DNA of 64,000 nt from Paenibacillus sp. FSL H8-0548 (GTDB lineage: Bacteria > Bacillota > Bacilli > Paenibacillales > Paenibacillaceae), in assembly GCF_038630985.1 (NCBI RefSeq), contig NZ_CP152049.1, positions 3,119,501-3,183,500 on the forward strand, read 5' to 3'. Within the stretch, counting starts at the first letter, position 1, and each line of letters begins with the position of its first letter. The notes beneath the pieces are model-generated. The model did not search any database. It was given only the letters and a program-made list of their open reading frames with translations, and was not told where the DNA came from. A program made the position numbers and the translations under genes. This document shows positions 34,219-42,677 of the stretch, one piece after another.

Positions 34219-35325
34219 CTACAGCTTTAAATTAAGCTTAATGGTAAGCTCGCCATCTTTAATATCGACAGCATTTGCTTTCAGAAAAGGTACAATTAAA
34301 TCGGGATAAAAGCCAAGATCAAATTCCTTCTCCAAGGCGCGGCTAGTCGTGTCCGGCAGAGAAAAACCGTTGAAAATCAGCTTATCCACATGGAACAGAA
34401 TCGCGTTTTTCGGATCATTTTCAACTGTATAATGGCCACTTATTTTAATTTCCATCTGGTCTCGCTTTCCTTCGGCAATGATGCTTCCCTCATTGAAAAC
34501 GAATGAAAAATTGTTGAAAATGTCATTTTGTTCACGTAAAAAGGAATTTAAAGATTGCTCTGGCACTCGTATTGTATATTGAAAGCCTTTAATCTCAAGC
34601 AGCTGCTTATTATCTTGTATCCAGGCAGGCAGACTTTGCATCGCCTTCGAAAGAGCACGGAAATATTGTTTCACCTCATCAACACCCGCAGTTTCCCAGT
34701 AAGAAGTAAGCTCATTCATCAAAATACGGATTTTGTCAGCATCTGAGCGGCCAGCAAGCTCGGAATCAAGCTGTTTCTCGAGTGCCAGCACCCGTGTCTT
34801 CTGCGTTTGGAGCTGCTCCTCGATGGCATCAAGCTCGTCTCGGCGTGCTTCCAGCAGCTGATAGCCCTCTTTAACCTTTCTGTACTGCTCAACGTATGTA
34901 TTTAAAGTGTTTTTGTCATGTGTCAAAATGATTTCAGCGTAATCCAGCATTTGAAACAGCTCCGAAAGCGAATCGAATGAGAGAAGTGCGCTTAATAAAA
35001 AATCTCTCTCGCCTACATAGTAAGCACGAAGAACATTTCCAGCTTCTTCTTGCTTGAGCTCTATTTGCTGCTCTTGAAGCACCAATTGTCTCTCTGTATC
35101 CGTCATTGTTAGCAAAAGCTGCTGTTTTTGCTCTCCAATTCGGATAATTTCCTTATCAATTTCGACGACGGATAAACTTTTTTCAAGCAGCGAATGCATT
35201 TCCTCTTCTTCTGTCGGCAGTGGCTCGGCCCATACGGGAAGCTGAATGAGAAGCAATGTGGTGAAGAGCATCGCTATGATTGCTATGGAAATGCGATTGC
35301 GCTTGGCTGGCAATGTCAACGGCAT
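34219..35325 (-). CDS. Secreted coiled-coil protein of unknown function
   Basis: A 368-residue protein with a signal peptide or anchor (residues about 10-32, IAIIAMLFTTLLLIQLPVWAEPL, probable cleavage after VWA). Residues about 40-200 are predicted coiled coil (rich in E, Q, L and K heptads), with a VLRAYYVGERDFLLSALLSFDS segment like that found in PcsB/CwlO-type coiled coils just before hydrolase domains. No NlpC/P60 or CHAP domain follows; instead the C-terminal ~150 residues look like beta-strand repeats (GQYTIRVP, EIKISGHYTVEND, DGELTIKLNLKL). A scaffold or regulator of cell-wall hydrolysis is a guess. Monocistronic, on the minus strand. Confidence 0.75.
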   Translation of the reverse strand: MPLTLPAKRNRISIAIIAMLFTTLLLIQLPVWAEPLPTEEEEMHSLLEKSLSVVEIDKEIIRIGEQKQQLLLTMTDTERQLVLQEQQIELKQEEAGNVLRAYYVGERDFLLSALLSFDSLSELFQMLDYAEIILTHDKNTLNTYVEQYRKVKEGYQLLEARRDELDAIEEQLQTQKTRVLALEKQLDSELAGRSDADKIRILMNELTSYWETAGVDEVKQYFRALSKAMQSLPAWIQDNKQLLEIKGFQYTIRVPEQSLNSFLREQNDIFNNFSFVFNEGSIIAEGKRDQMEIKISGHYTVENDPKNAILFHVDKLIFNGFSLPDTTSRALEKEFDLGFYPDLIVPFLKANAVDIKDGELTIKLNLKL

Positions 35326-35398
35326 CGTCCCTCCTCAGCATTCATTTTATGCGGCAATCCATTCTATTATATCTTACAATTGGAAAAGGATGAACCTT

Positions 35399-36562
35399 AT
35401 GATGAAGGAAAATGCGCTTGCAGCTTCTATTTCAAAAAAGATTGTTGAATCTGCTTCTTTAGGCTGGTATAAAGATAATTTCGGGAATAAGCATACGGCT
35501 GCATGTATTTCATTTTTAGATTATATGGCAATTTGCTTGTACGATGCTGAGTATGGCTATTATCGCTCTGGAGCTGTTCGGATAGGCAGGGAGGGTGATT
35601 TTTATACAAGTTCAGCCATTGGACAGGTGCTGGCGCAAGTGCTCGCGAGCTTCGCTCTTGATTATGCGCGCACGATCGATGAATCGCTAAGCCTAGTGGA
35701 ATGGGGAGCGGGTACAGGAAGACTGTCTGCACAAATTGTGGAAGCCGGGACGATGCGTACCGAGAATTGGAAGCGAAAATACAAAAGTGTGCTCGTGGAG
35801 GATCATCCTGCTCATCGCGATGCGGCACGTCACGTTTTTTCGCAAATAGCGAGCGAGCTCGGCTCGGAAACGCTTTTTGTGAGCTCAAACGAGGCTTGGG
35901 AATCAGAATGGCTGAAACAGCCTGCACTGGTGTTTGCCAACGAGCTGTTTGATGCATTTCCGGTGCACCGCGTACAAAATGTAGAGGGAGAGCTGTGGGA
36001 GCTGGGGGTCGCTTACAGCGAGGCTAAAGGTTTTTATGAGGTGTGCATGCCTTTGACCGATAGCCGAATTACAAGCTGGCTTAGTCGCGATGGCATCGTG
36101 CTGAGAGAGGGGCAGCAGACAGAGATTCACGCAGGTGCAGCGGAGTTTCTGGATAGGCTGGGCAGTGTAATGACAAGAGGGAGATTAGTGATCATTGATT
36201 ATGGTCATGAGTCTGCTGAATATGCTGCTGAGCATCGGATGCTGGGAACTCTCCTGTGCTATTCGCGACATCAGGCTAGTTCTTCTCCCTATGTTCGAAT
36301 CGGAGAACAGGATATTACCTCCCATGTTCCGTTCACGTTTATTCGTCATGCTGCGGTGCAAAGCGGCTGGCAGGTTACGAGCTATGCTACTCAGAAACAA
36401 TTTTTGATGGAGCATGGCGTAATGGAGCTGCTGCAAAATCATCAAAGCACCGACCCCTTTAGTGCGGAGGCGCGGACTAATCGAGCGATTAGGCAGCTGC
36501 TGCTGAGCGATGAGATGAGCGAGACGTTTAAAGTAATGGTTTTGGATAAAAAGCTGTTATAA
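35399..36562 (+). CDS. MidA/NDUFAF7-like SAM-dependent methyltransferase
   Basis: A 387-residue protein of the COG1565 family. Family signatures: DYMAICLYDAEYGYYRSGAVRIGREGDFYTS, the SAM-binding VEWGAGTGRLSAQI, ALVFANELFDAFPVHRV and IIDYGHESAEYA. Mitochondrial relatives (NDUFAF7/MidA) methylate an arginine of complex I; bacterial substrates are not established. An in-frame ATG lies upstream at 35246 but would run through the divergent gene; GAAAAGGA at 35383-35390 fits ATG 35399. The gene is divergent from the coiled-coil gene and shares its upstream region of about 75 bp. Confidence 0.88.
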   Translation: MMKENALAASISKKIVESASLGWYKDNFGNKHTAACISFLDYMAICLYDAEYGYYRSGAVRIGREGDFYTSSAIGQVLAQVLASFALDYARTIDESLSLVEWGAGTGRLSAQIVEAGTMRTENWKRKYKSVLVEDHPAHRDAARHVFSQIASELGSETLFVSSNEAWESEWLKQPALVFANELFDAFPVHRVQNVEGELWELGVAYSEAKGFYEVCMPLTDSRITSWLSRDGIVLREGQQTEIHAGAAEFLDRLGSVMTRGRLVIIDYGHESAEYAAEHRMLGTLLCYSRHQASSSPYVRIGEQDITSHVPFTFIRHAAVQSGWQVTSYATQKQFLMEHGVMELLQNHQSTDPFSAEARTNRAIRQLLLSDEMSETFKVMVLDKKLL

Positions 36563-36568
36563 ATAAAA

Positions 36569-36606
36569 AAAACGGTGCAGCCCATGGGGCTGCACCGTTT
36601 TTTTTA
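36569..36606. terminator. Bidirectional terminator (methyltransferase / DUF2626)
   Basis: AACGGTGCAGCCC and GGGCTGCACCGTT form a 13-pair stem with A and T tracts on either side, usable from both directions between convergent genes. The minus-strand DUF2626 gene ends about 100 bp downstream. Confidence 0.92.
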
Positions 36607-36709
36607 ATTCTTTTACCTTACAGTATGTATGCGTTTAACGTATACATGATTGAATTACGACATTTGGCTCTGTATTCAGCTTGCCATGGCGTATTTCTCT
36701 TTCGCCTTC

Positions 36710-36946
36710 TTAGAAAGGCAAGTCCATCTTGAAGACCGACCAATACGTGAAACCCACGAATGAAATGATCATATATCCCCAGAACATTGTAATGTAAGTT
36801 CTTTCGGAGAAATTCAAGTAACCTAGAAATACGAAAGCTACGGCTTGCGCAAAAAATAGAAGCGCAAATTCCGTCATATGGCCTGCAAAAGCCATAAGTC
36901 CGATGACCAGGGTCCAAAATCCAAGTACCCGATACATACGTGCCAT
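36710..36946 (-). CDS. DUF2626 family small membrane protein
   Basis: A 78-residue protein with two or three hydrophobic helices: MYRVLGFWTLVIGLMAFAGH, TEFALLFFAQAVAFVFLGYL and YITMFWGYMIISFVGFTYW. This is the compact form of DUF2626 (YqgY in Bacillus), of unknown role. A strong GGGGGATG site precedes the ATG on the minus strand. The upstream 275-bp gap to rsfA (36947-37221) shows only A/T-rich sequence. Confidence 0.85.
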   Translation of the reverse strand: MARMYRVLGFWTLVIGLMAFAGHMTEFALLFFAQAVAFVFLGYLNFSERTYITMFWGYMIISFVGFTYWSVFKMDLPF

Positions 36947-37221
36947 GATAACATCCCCCTCTCGCTGTGACCCGATTTTCTAATGATCATTATAACGTTT
37001 GGTTATATAAGTGTAAACTAAAAACCTTAATCAAATGACAAATTTTTGTGGCAAATCATTAAAGTGTGTCGGCCTCGGCATTAGTTTGTTCAAATATCAG
37101 AGCTAACATGTATGAGTAATCGAAAATTTGGTTATACAAATTAGTATCCAATAGATTCTATGAACTCTACCAAGGGCATAGAGATAAAGTAAGCGCCTTT
37201 ACGTTAGGAGGTTTTTGTTGC

Positions 37222-37872
37222 ATGACAGCAGTCAGACAAGATGCGTGGAGTCCGGACGATGATCTTATACTCGCCGAGGTTACACTACGCCATATTCGCG
37301 AAGGAAGTACACAGCTTGCAGCTTTTGAAGAAGTAGGGGAACGAATTGGCCGCACATCCGCAGCCTGTGGATTTCGGTGGAACAGCTGTGTTCGCAAAAG
37401 GTACGAGGATGCAATTCAAATCGCTAAGCAGCAGCGTCAAAAACGTAATTACTTGAAGAAACAAACGATTGTTGCAACGCCGCATGTATCATCGATTTCC
37501 GTTTTTGAAACAGATGAACGCGCAATAAGGCAAGACAGCGGGTCAATTGAGGAAGGTTTATCGGTTGATGCAGTTATTCGCTTTCTTCGTGGCTGGAAGA
37601 CCACTTATCAGGATTTAGCGCGTCAAATTAAATGGTTTGAGAAGGAAATGAAAGAAAAAGATGATGAGCTGTATCGATTGCGAGATCACAATGAGAGATT
37701 GTCCAAAGAGGTTAACAATGTTCAGACGGATTATCGTGCGGTAAATGATGATTACAAGACGTTGATTCAAATTATGGATCGTGCACGCAGGCTGACTGTG
37801 CTTACGAATGATGACGAAGCAAAGCCTAGATTCAAGATGGATGCAAATGGGAATTTGGAACGCATCGAGTAA
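37222..37872 (+). CDS. RsfA-family prespore transcription regulator
   Basis: A 216-residue protein. The N-terminal Myb/SANT-like helix-turn-helix (AWSPDDDLILAEVTLRHIRE ... RTSAACGFRWNSCVRKRY, residues about 8-60) defines the RsfA/YlbO family, which fine-tunes SigF-dependent forespore genes. A long coiled coil follows at about residues 125-190 (LARQIKWFEKEMKEKDDELYRL). Position next to panE and upstream of bshC and mraZ corresponds to ylbO in Bacillus. ATG 37222 with TAGGAGG upstream. A terminator follows at 37894. Confidence 0.92.
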   Translation: MTAVRQDAWSPDDDLILAEVTLRHIREGSTQLAAFEEVGERIGRTSAACGFRWNSCVRKRYEDAIQIAKQQRQKRNYLKKQTIVATPHVSSISVFETDERAIRQDSGSIEEGLSVDAVIRFLRGWKTTYQDLARQIKWFEKEMKEKDDELYRLRDHNERLSKEVNNVQTDYRAVNDDYKTLIQIMDRARRLTVLTNDDEAKPRFKMDANGNLERIE

Positions 37873-37893
37873 GCTTTGGATGCGAAATAAGGG

Positions 37894-37930
37894 AGGCTGG
37901 CCATATTTATGGGCTAGCCTTTCTTTTTTT
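37894..37930 (+). terminator. Terminator after the RsfA-family gene
   Basis: AGGCTGGCC (from 37894) pairs with GGGCTAGCCT (ending 37920) with one G-U and one mismatch, then a long T tract. Confidence 0.8.
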
Positions 37931-38023
37931 ATATAAACACATGAATTTGTTGCATTAATTTCGGTAGGTTTGATACGATAATTGTTAATTGCTGAAGGGA
38001 ACGGACAGAAAGGAAGAAATAAC

Positions 38024-39016
38024 GTGAGAATAGATGTGGTAGGGGGAGGCTCACTTGGGCTGCTCTTTGGGGCGATGCTGGCAGAAGCGGGTGCAGATAT
38101 AACGATTTGGACACGAAGCGAGGAGCAAGCGGTATTGCTTGCTGAGAAAGGAATTCGACTGCTAGAGCTTGGTGGAAAGGCAGAGAGAATAATTCCAGTG
38201 AAAAGCAGCTGGATCGGACATGCTGCTCATGCAGCGAGATCTGAGATAGGTGATAGAGAAGATAATAATTATCGCTGGATATGGCTAACGGTTAAACAAA
38301 CGGATATTAACGATGAGCTGCTTGCGAAGCTTAATGAGTTGACGTCAAGCACAGAAACAGCACCGACGGCTGTCGTATGCTTACAAAACGGAATCGGCCA
38401 TTTGGAACAAATAGAACGCGTGCTTTCGCAAACCCCTCTATACGCTGCGGTTACGACAGAAGGAGCCAAGCGGCTGGATGCACGAACGGTAGAACATACA
38501 GGCAAAGGACAGCTATGGCTGGGTGAATGGAACGCAAGTACTCGCGCTTCATACAAAATACTTGATTTATCGCAAGAAATGTTAGTTATTATGCTTCAAT
38601 CGGCAGGATTTTCCTCTTTTCTGTCGAAAGATTTGAAGAATCGTATTTTCAATAAACTGCTCATAAACGCGGTGATCAACCCGTTGACGGCTATTTTTAA
38701 TGTGACAAACGGCGAGCTTGCTAAAGACCCTCTGCGGGAGAAGCTGATGCGTGCGCTATACTCGGAAACGGAGAAAATTCTCGTGGCAGCCGGTATGGAT
38801 ATGCCAAAGAATGGATGGCAGTTAATTATTGACGTATGTGAGCAAACCAGCCGTAATATTTCCTCTATGCTTAGCGATGTGCGTGCAGGTAGAATCACTG
38901 AAATTGATGCGATTAATGGCGGTGTTGCAAGGCATGCTGCGATGCGGGATATGCAAGCACCGCTAAACCAAGCAATTGCTGAACTAGTGCAAGCGCTGCA
39001 TCCAAAGCAGAAGTAG
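38024..39016 (+). CDS. panE: 2-Dehydropantoate 2-reductase (PanE-type)
   Basis: A ~330-residue NADPH-dependent reductase making pantoate for CoA synthesis. N-terminal Rossmann motif VGGGSLGLLFGAMLAEAG, middle LQNGIGHLEQIE with the conserved Asn, and the C-terminal catalytic segment NKLLINAVINPLTAIFNVTNGEL, where Lys and Asn bind substrate. The start is most likely GTG 38024, because GAAAGGAAG lies directly before it and the Rossmann strand begins two residues later; an upstream ATT/TTG frame from 37982 is less likely. Gene order rsfA-panE-DUF3397-bshC matches Bacillales. Confidence 0.93.
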   Translation: MRIDVVGGGSLGLLFGAMLAEAGADITIWTRSEEQAVLLAEKGIRLLELGGKAERIIPVKSSWIGHAAHAARSEIGDREDNNYRWIWLTVKQTDINDELLAKLNELTSSTETAPTAVVCLQNGIGHLEQIERVLSQTPLYAAVTTEGAKRLDARTVEHTGKGQLWLGEWNASTRASYKILDLSQEMLVIMLQSAGFSSFLSKDLKNRIFNKLLINAVINPLTAIFNVTNGELAKDPLREKLMRALYSETEKILVAAGMDMPKNGWQLIIDVCEQTSRNISSMLSDVRAGRITEIDAINGGVARHAAMRDMQAPLNQAIAELVQALHPKQK

Positions 39017-39032
39017 GAGGTAACGAAGAGCA

Positions 39033-39416
39033 ATGGAGATCATTAAGTATGCCTATGCTTATATGGCGGTCCTTCCAATCATACCTTTCGCAATCATATT
39101 ATTTGGTTATGGGGCTTATATTCAGGATCGTAAGAAAGCATTTCGATTAGCGATGGATATTACGACTGCTTTATTAATAGGTTGCGTAGCCGTTTTGTTC
39201 GATGATTTATTTGGCAGCAATTTCGGCATTTATGGCATATTGCTGTTTATGCTGCTTGGGGGCGGGCTGCTCGGTAATGCGCAATTCCGCAAGCGGGGAG
39301 CTGTTGACGTCAAAAAGGTTTTTCGAACGATTTGGCGGCTTAGCTTTTTTTCGATGAGCGTGCTGTATATCGTCTTTATGTGTGTGGCTATTGGCAAGAA
39401 TTTGCTGACGATTTAA
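39033..39416 (+). CDS. DUF3397 family membrane protein
   Basis: A 127-residue protein with about four membrane helices (VLPIIPFAIILFGYGAYI, MDITTALLIGCVAVLF, GIYGILLFMLLGGGLLG, SFFSMSVLYIVFMCVAIG). Sequence pattern and position between panE and bshC match DUF3397, conserved in Bacillales and of unknown function. ATG 39033 follows AGGAGGTAACG, 16 bp after panE, so the two are probably co-transcribed. A modest terminator follows. Confidence 0.85.
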   Translation: MEIIKYAYAYMAVLPIIPFAIILFGYGAYIQDRKKAFRLAMDITTALLIGCVAVLFDDLFGSNFGIYGILLFMLLGGGLLGNAQFRKRGAVDVKKVFRTIWRLSFFSMSVLYIVFMCVAIGKNLLTI

Positions 39417-39433
39417 TCCTAACCAATATCCGC

Positions 39434-39463
39434 AAAGCGTCTCTCCTATGCAGAGGCGTTTTT
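39434..39463 (+). terminator. Terminator after the DUF3397 gene
   Basis: AGCGTCTCT pairs with AGAGGCGTT (one G-U) across a seven-base loop, followed by T-rich sequence. Moderate strength. Confidence 0.7.
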
Positions 39464-39563
39464 GTTTTGACGGACAGCTTCACCTTTGTGTACAATTGTG
39501 TAGTTAAGTGTTTATTACGAAGTCGCTTTGACGACTATAAAGCAGGAGGTTACAGGCCGCGCT

Positions 39564-41204
39564 ATGAGAGAAGAAACTTATTCATTACGAAGCGCCCAGC
39601 CTTTAACAGAGGCTTATATACACCGTACAGATGACCGTCTTGAAGCTTTGTATGGCTATCATGCGGGGGCGGAAGAGGATTGGGAAAGACGAGCTAAGCG
39701 TTTGCAGCAAAGCAGTCATGTTAGAGCTGAGGCTGCTGAGGTAGCGGGTGTACTTCGAGTATATAACGAGAGGGCAGGTGCCGCGCCTGAAGTTTTCGCA
39801 TCGATCTCAGCGATTGCAGAGGGAGCGCTTGTCGTTGTTGGAGGACAGCAAGCTGGACTTTGGACAGGACCACTGCTCGTCATACATAAAGCAGTATCCA
39901 TTATCGGGGCTGCAAAATCAGCGAGCGAGCAGCTTGGACAAACGGTAGTGCCGGTATTTTGGATTGCCGGCGAGGATCATGATTGGGATGAGGCGAATCA
40001 TGCTTATGTAATTTCAGCTGAGCAGGAGCTGCGCAAGCTTTCAGTTGCAAGGCCGGAAGGAGCTCGCACATCGGTTAGCCGCACCAAATTAACAGGCGAG
40101 GACTGGGCGACACTTCTTGCCGAGCTTGAGAAGGCGCTGCCTTCCTCTGAATTTAAGCCAGTTATGCTTGAGGAGCTGCGTCAAATGTCGCAGAGGGCGG
40201 ATTCATTATCTGATTTCTTCGCAATGCTGCTCGGTCATTTGTTCGGCAAGCATGGACTTGTGCTGCTAGATTCTGATCATGAGAGCATTCGCCGCCTGGA
40301 AGCTCCAATGTTCCAACGAATCATCCAGAGGAATAATGAATTGGAGAAGGCTTACGCCTCTTCGGCTGCCCAAATCAAGGAACTTGATTACGAGCTGCAA
40401 GCAGAAGTGACACCTGGAAGCGCGAATCTCTTTTTCTTTCATGCAGACAATGGAAATGAAAGAACACTTCTCCACAAGAAGGATGGCGTATTCCAAGATC
40501 GAAGAGGCCATCTTTCGCTTACGGAGACTGAGCTGCTCCAGATCGCCATCGACGAGCCTCAGCAGTTAAGCAATAATGTGCTTACAAGACCGCTCATGCA
40601 GGATTATTTATTTCCTGTGCTTGCAACAGTGCTAGGACCTGGGGAGATTGCCTACTGGGCGCTGACCGGGGAAGCGTTCCGTACACTAGGCATGGAAATG
40701 CCGATCATCGTTCCACGCATGTCCTATACTCTGATCGAAGGAACCGTTGCGAAGCATATGGGCAAGTATGAGTTGACCTTTGCTGATGTCATGGAGCGCT
40801 TTGAGGAACGCAAGGCAGATTGGCTGAAGGAGCAGGACGGATTATCCATTGAAGAGCAATTTGCAGATGCAAGAGATGCTTTCGAGCAGCTTTATAAGCC
40901 GTTATTAGCACTCGCAACATCCGTTCAGCCTTCTCTCTCAAAGCTAGGCGATACTAATTTGCAAAAAATTGTTGAACAGATTAATTATATGGGGTCGAAG
41001 ACGGTTGACGCCTTCAATAAGCAATTTGAAGCGTCGACGCGTCAGCTGGATCGTATTCATCTATCTATTCTACCGCTTGGGAAGCCGCAGGAGCGTGTTC
41101 TTAATATGGCGGCCTATTGGAATAGATATAGCTTGAACTGGCTGGATTCGCTGCTGGATGCGCCATATAGCCGTACAGGCGGACATGAAATTGTGTATTT
41201 ATAA
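39564..41204 (+). CDS. bshC: Putative bacillithiol synthesis ligase BshC
   Basis: A 546-residue protein that adds cysteine to glucosaminyl-malate as the last step of bacillithiol synthesis. Seen: SAQPLTEAYI start, VVVGGQQAGLWTGPLLVIHKAVS, VPVFWIAGEDHDWDEANHAYVI, LTRPLMQDYLFPVLATVLGPGEIAYWA, a C-terminal coiled coil and the closing LPLGKPQERVLN...GGHEIVYL. The Bacillus gene lies directly before mraZ; here ahcY and a DUF4349 gene are inserted between them. The start at ATG 39564 has AGGAGG 13 bp upstream; 12 further in-frame residues upstream are possible. Confidence 0.95.
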   Translation: MREETYSLRSAQPLTEAYIHRTDDRLEALYGYHAGAEEDWERRAKRLQQSSHVRAEAAEVAGVLRVYNERAGAAPEVFASISAIAEGALVVVGGQQAGLWTGPLLVIHKAVSIIGAAKSASEQLGQTVVPVFWIAGEDHDWDEANHAYVISAEQELRKLSVARPEGARTSVSRTKLTGEDWATLLAELEKALPSSEFKPVMLEELRQMSQRADSLSDFFAMLLGHLFGKHGLVLLDSDHESIRRLEAPMFQRIIQRNNELEKAYASSAAQIKELDYELQAEVTPGSANLFFFHADNGNERTLLHKKDGVFQDRRGHLSLTETELLQIAIDEPQQLSNNVLTRPLMQDYLFPVLATVLGPGEIAYWALTGEAFRTLGMEMPIIVPRMSYTLIEGTVAKHMGKYELTFADVMERFEERKADWLKEQDGLSIEEQFADARDAFEQLYKPLLALATSVQPSLSKLGDTNLQKIVEQINYMGSKTVDAFNKQFEASTRQLDRIHLSILPLGKPQERVLNMAAYWNRYSLNWLDSLLDAPYSRTGGHEIVYL

Positions 41205-41225
41205 AATTACTGGAGGTTTTTTGTT

Positions 41226-42491
41226 ATGAGCATCGCAAATAATAGCATCGTTGCCGATATGTCGTTAGCGCCAGATGGTCATCTGAAGATTGATTGGGTT
41301 GCAGCACATATGCCGGTATTGAATACGATTCGTGAGCAATTTGAGAAGGATCAGCCTTTTAAAGGCTTGAAGGTTACGATTGCGCTTCATTTGGAGGCAA
41401 AAACCGCTTATTTAGCTAAAGTAGTCAAAGCAGGCGGCGCAGAAGTGACGATTACAGGAAGCAATCCACTATCTACGCAGGACGATGTATGTGCTGCTTT
41501 GGTGGAAGACGGCATAACTGTATTTGCTAAATACAATCCGAGCGCGGAAGAGTTCAAAGCACTAAATGTCAAGGCGCTAGAATGGAAGCCGGATCTTATT
41601 ATTGATGATGGAGGCGATCTTGCCACCATTTTGAATTCGGAGCATCCAGAGCTAGCTGAAAACCTGCGCGGCGGTGCGGAAGAAACAACAACAGGCATTA
41701 TTAGACTAAAAGCGATGGAGAAGGACGGTTCCTTGAAATTCCCAATGGTTGCCGTTAATGATGCTTATTGCAAGCATCTATTCGATAACCGGTACGGAAC
41801 GGGCCAATCCGTATGGGACGGGATTATCCGGACGACTAATCTGATGGTTGCTGGCAAGACGGTTGTCGTTGTCGGCTATGGCTGGTGCGGTAAGGGCGTT
41901 GCCATGCGGGCAAAGGGGCTTGGAGCGAATGTAGTCGTTACTGAAATTGATGCAATTAAAGCTGTTGAGGCGTATATGGACGGGTTTGCCGTTATGCCAA
42001 TGATTGAAGCTGCTAAGGTGGGTGAGTTTTTCGTAACCGTAACAGGCAACCGTGATGTTATTCGCGGGGAGCATTATGAAGTGATGAGAAACGGAGCGGT
42101 CATTTCCAACGCTGGACACTTTGATGTTGAAGCGAATAAACCGGAGCTTGCTGCCTTGTCATCAAGCGTGCGGACAGTTCGTCGCAATATTGAGGAGTAT
42201 AAGCTGAAGGACGGACGCAGCATTTATTTACTGGCTGAGGGACGACTGGTCAACCTTGCCGCAGGAGACGGGCATCCAGCAGAAATTATGGATATGACCT
42301 TCGCGCTTCAAGCGGTTGCGCTGCGTTATGTGAATGAGCAATATAAAACGATTGGCAGTAAGGTTGTCGACGTACCTTATGAGCTTGATGAGCAGGTAGC
42401 GAGGTTTAAGCTTGAGTCCTTAGGCTTTGGCATCGATAAGCTTACAGATGAGCAAATTAACTATTTGGACAGCTGGAAAGAAGCTGAATAA
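41226..42491 (+). CDS. ahcY: Adenosylhomocysteinase (S-adenosylhomocysteine hydrolase)
   Basis: A 421-residue NAD-dependent enzyme that splits S-adenosylhomocysteine into adenosine and homocysteine. Seen: GLKVTIALHLEAKTAYLAKVV, IIDDGGDLATIL, EETTTGIIRLK, VNDAYCKHLFDNRYGTGQSVWDGI with the substrate-contact Lys, the NAD-binding VVVGYGWCGKGVAMRAKGLG, and NAGHFDVE. It is the short form (no ~40-residue insertion of eukaryotic enzymes), as in Thermotoga-like bacteria and archaea. It lies 21 bp after bshC. Most Bacilli instead use Pfs/LuxS, so this indicates a one-step recycling route. Related enzymes acting on S-inosylhomocysteine cannot be ruled out. Confidence 0.94.
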   Translation: MSIANNSIVADMSLAPDGHLKIDWVAAHMPVLNTIREQFEKDQPFKGLKVTIALHLEAKTAYLAKVVKAGGAEVTITGSNPLSTQDDVCAALVEDGITVFAKYNPSAEEFKALNVKALEWKPDLIIDDGGDLATILNSEHPELAENLRGGAEETTTGIIRLKAMEKDGSLKFPMVAVNDAYCKHLFDNRYGTGQSVWDGIIRTTNLMVAGKTVVVVGYGWCGKGVAMRAKGLGANVVVTEIDAIKAVEAYMDGFAVMPMIEAAKVGEFFVTVTGNRDVIRGEHYEVMRNGAVISNAGHFDVEANKPELAALSSSVRTVRRNIEEYKLKDGRSIYLLAEGRLVNLAAGDGHPAEIMDMTFALQAVALRYVNEQYKTIGSKVVDVPYELDEQVARFKLESLGFGIDKLTDEQINYLDSWKEAE

Positions 42492-42502
42492 TTTTTACGA
42501 GG

Positions 42503-42530
42503 AAGCCGTGAGCAATCACGGCTTTTTTTT
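42503..42530 (+). terminator. Terminator after ahcY
   Basis: AAGCCGTGA (42503-42511), GCAA loop, TCACGGCTT (42516-42524), then a T tract. The double-hairpin repeat copy e begins at the end of this T run. Confidence 0.92.
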
Positions 42531-42630
42531 GAAATATAGGAAAGTATATCATTCCGCCATCCTTTCTCTATATTTCTCAGAATGAAACGACTGGCGCCGC
42601 CAAAGGACGGCAACAGCCGTTTCACCTTGT
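42530..42630 (+). repeat. Double-hairpin (REP-like) repeat, copy e
   Basis: GAAATATAGGAAAG opposite CTTTCTCTATATTTC, then GAAACG...GCGCCGCCAAAGGACGGC...AGCCGTTTCACCTTG. It begins directly at the T run of the ahcY terminator and is the most complete copy. Confidence 0.9.
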
Positions 42631-42677
42631 AACCTTTTATTCCCAGCCTGCGTCTAGAGGTAAATAGATGAGGGGGA

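Noticed and set aside
35246..35398. N-terminal extension of the MidA-like methyltransferase
   Set aside because: It would read through the 5' part of the divergent gene; the family N-terminus and a ribosome binding site fit the start at 35399.
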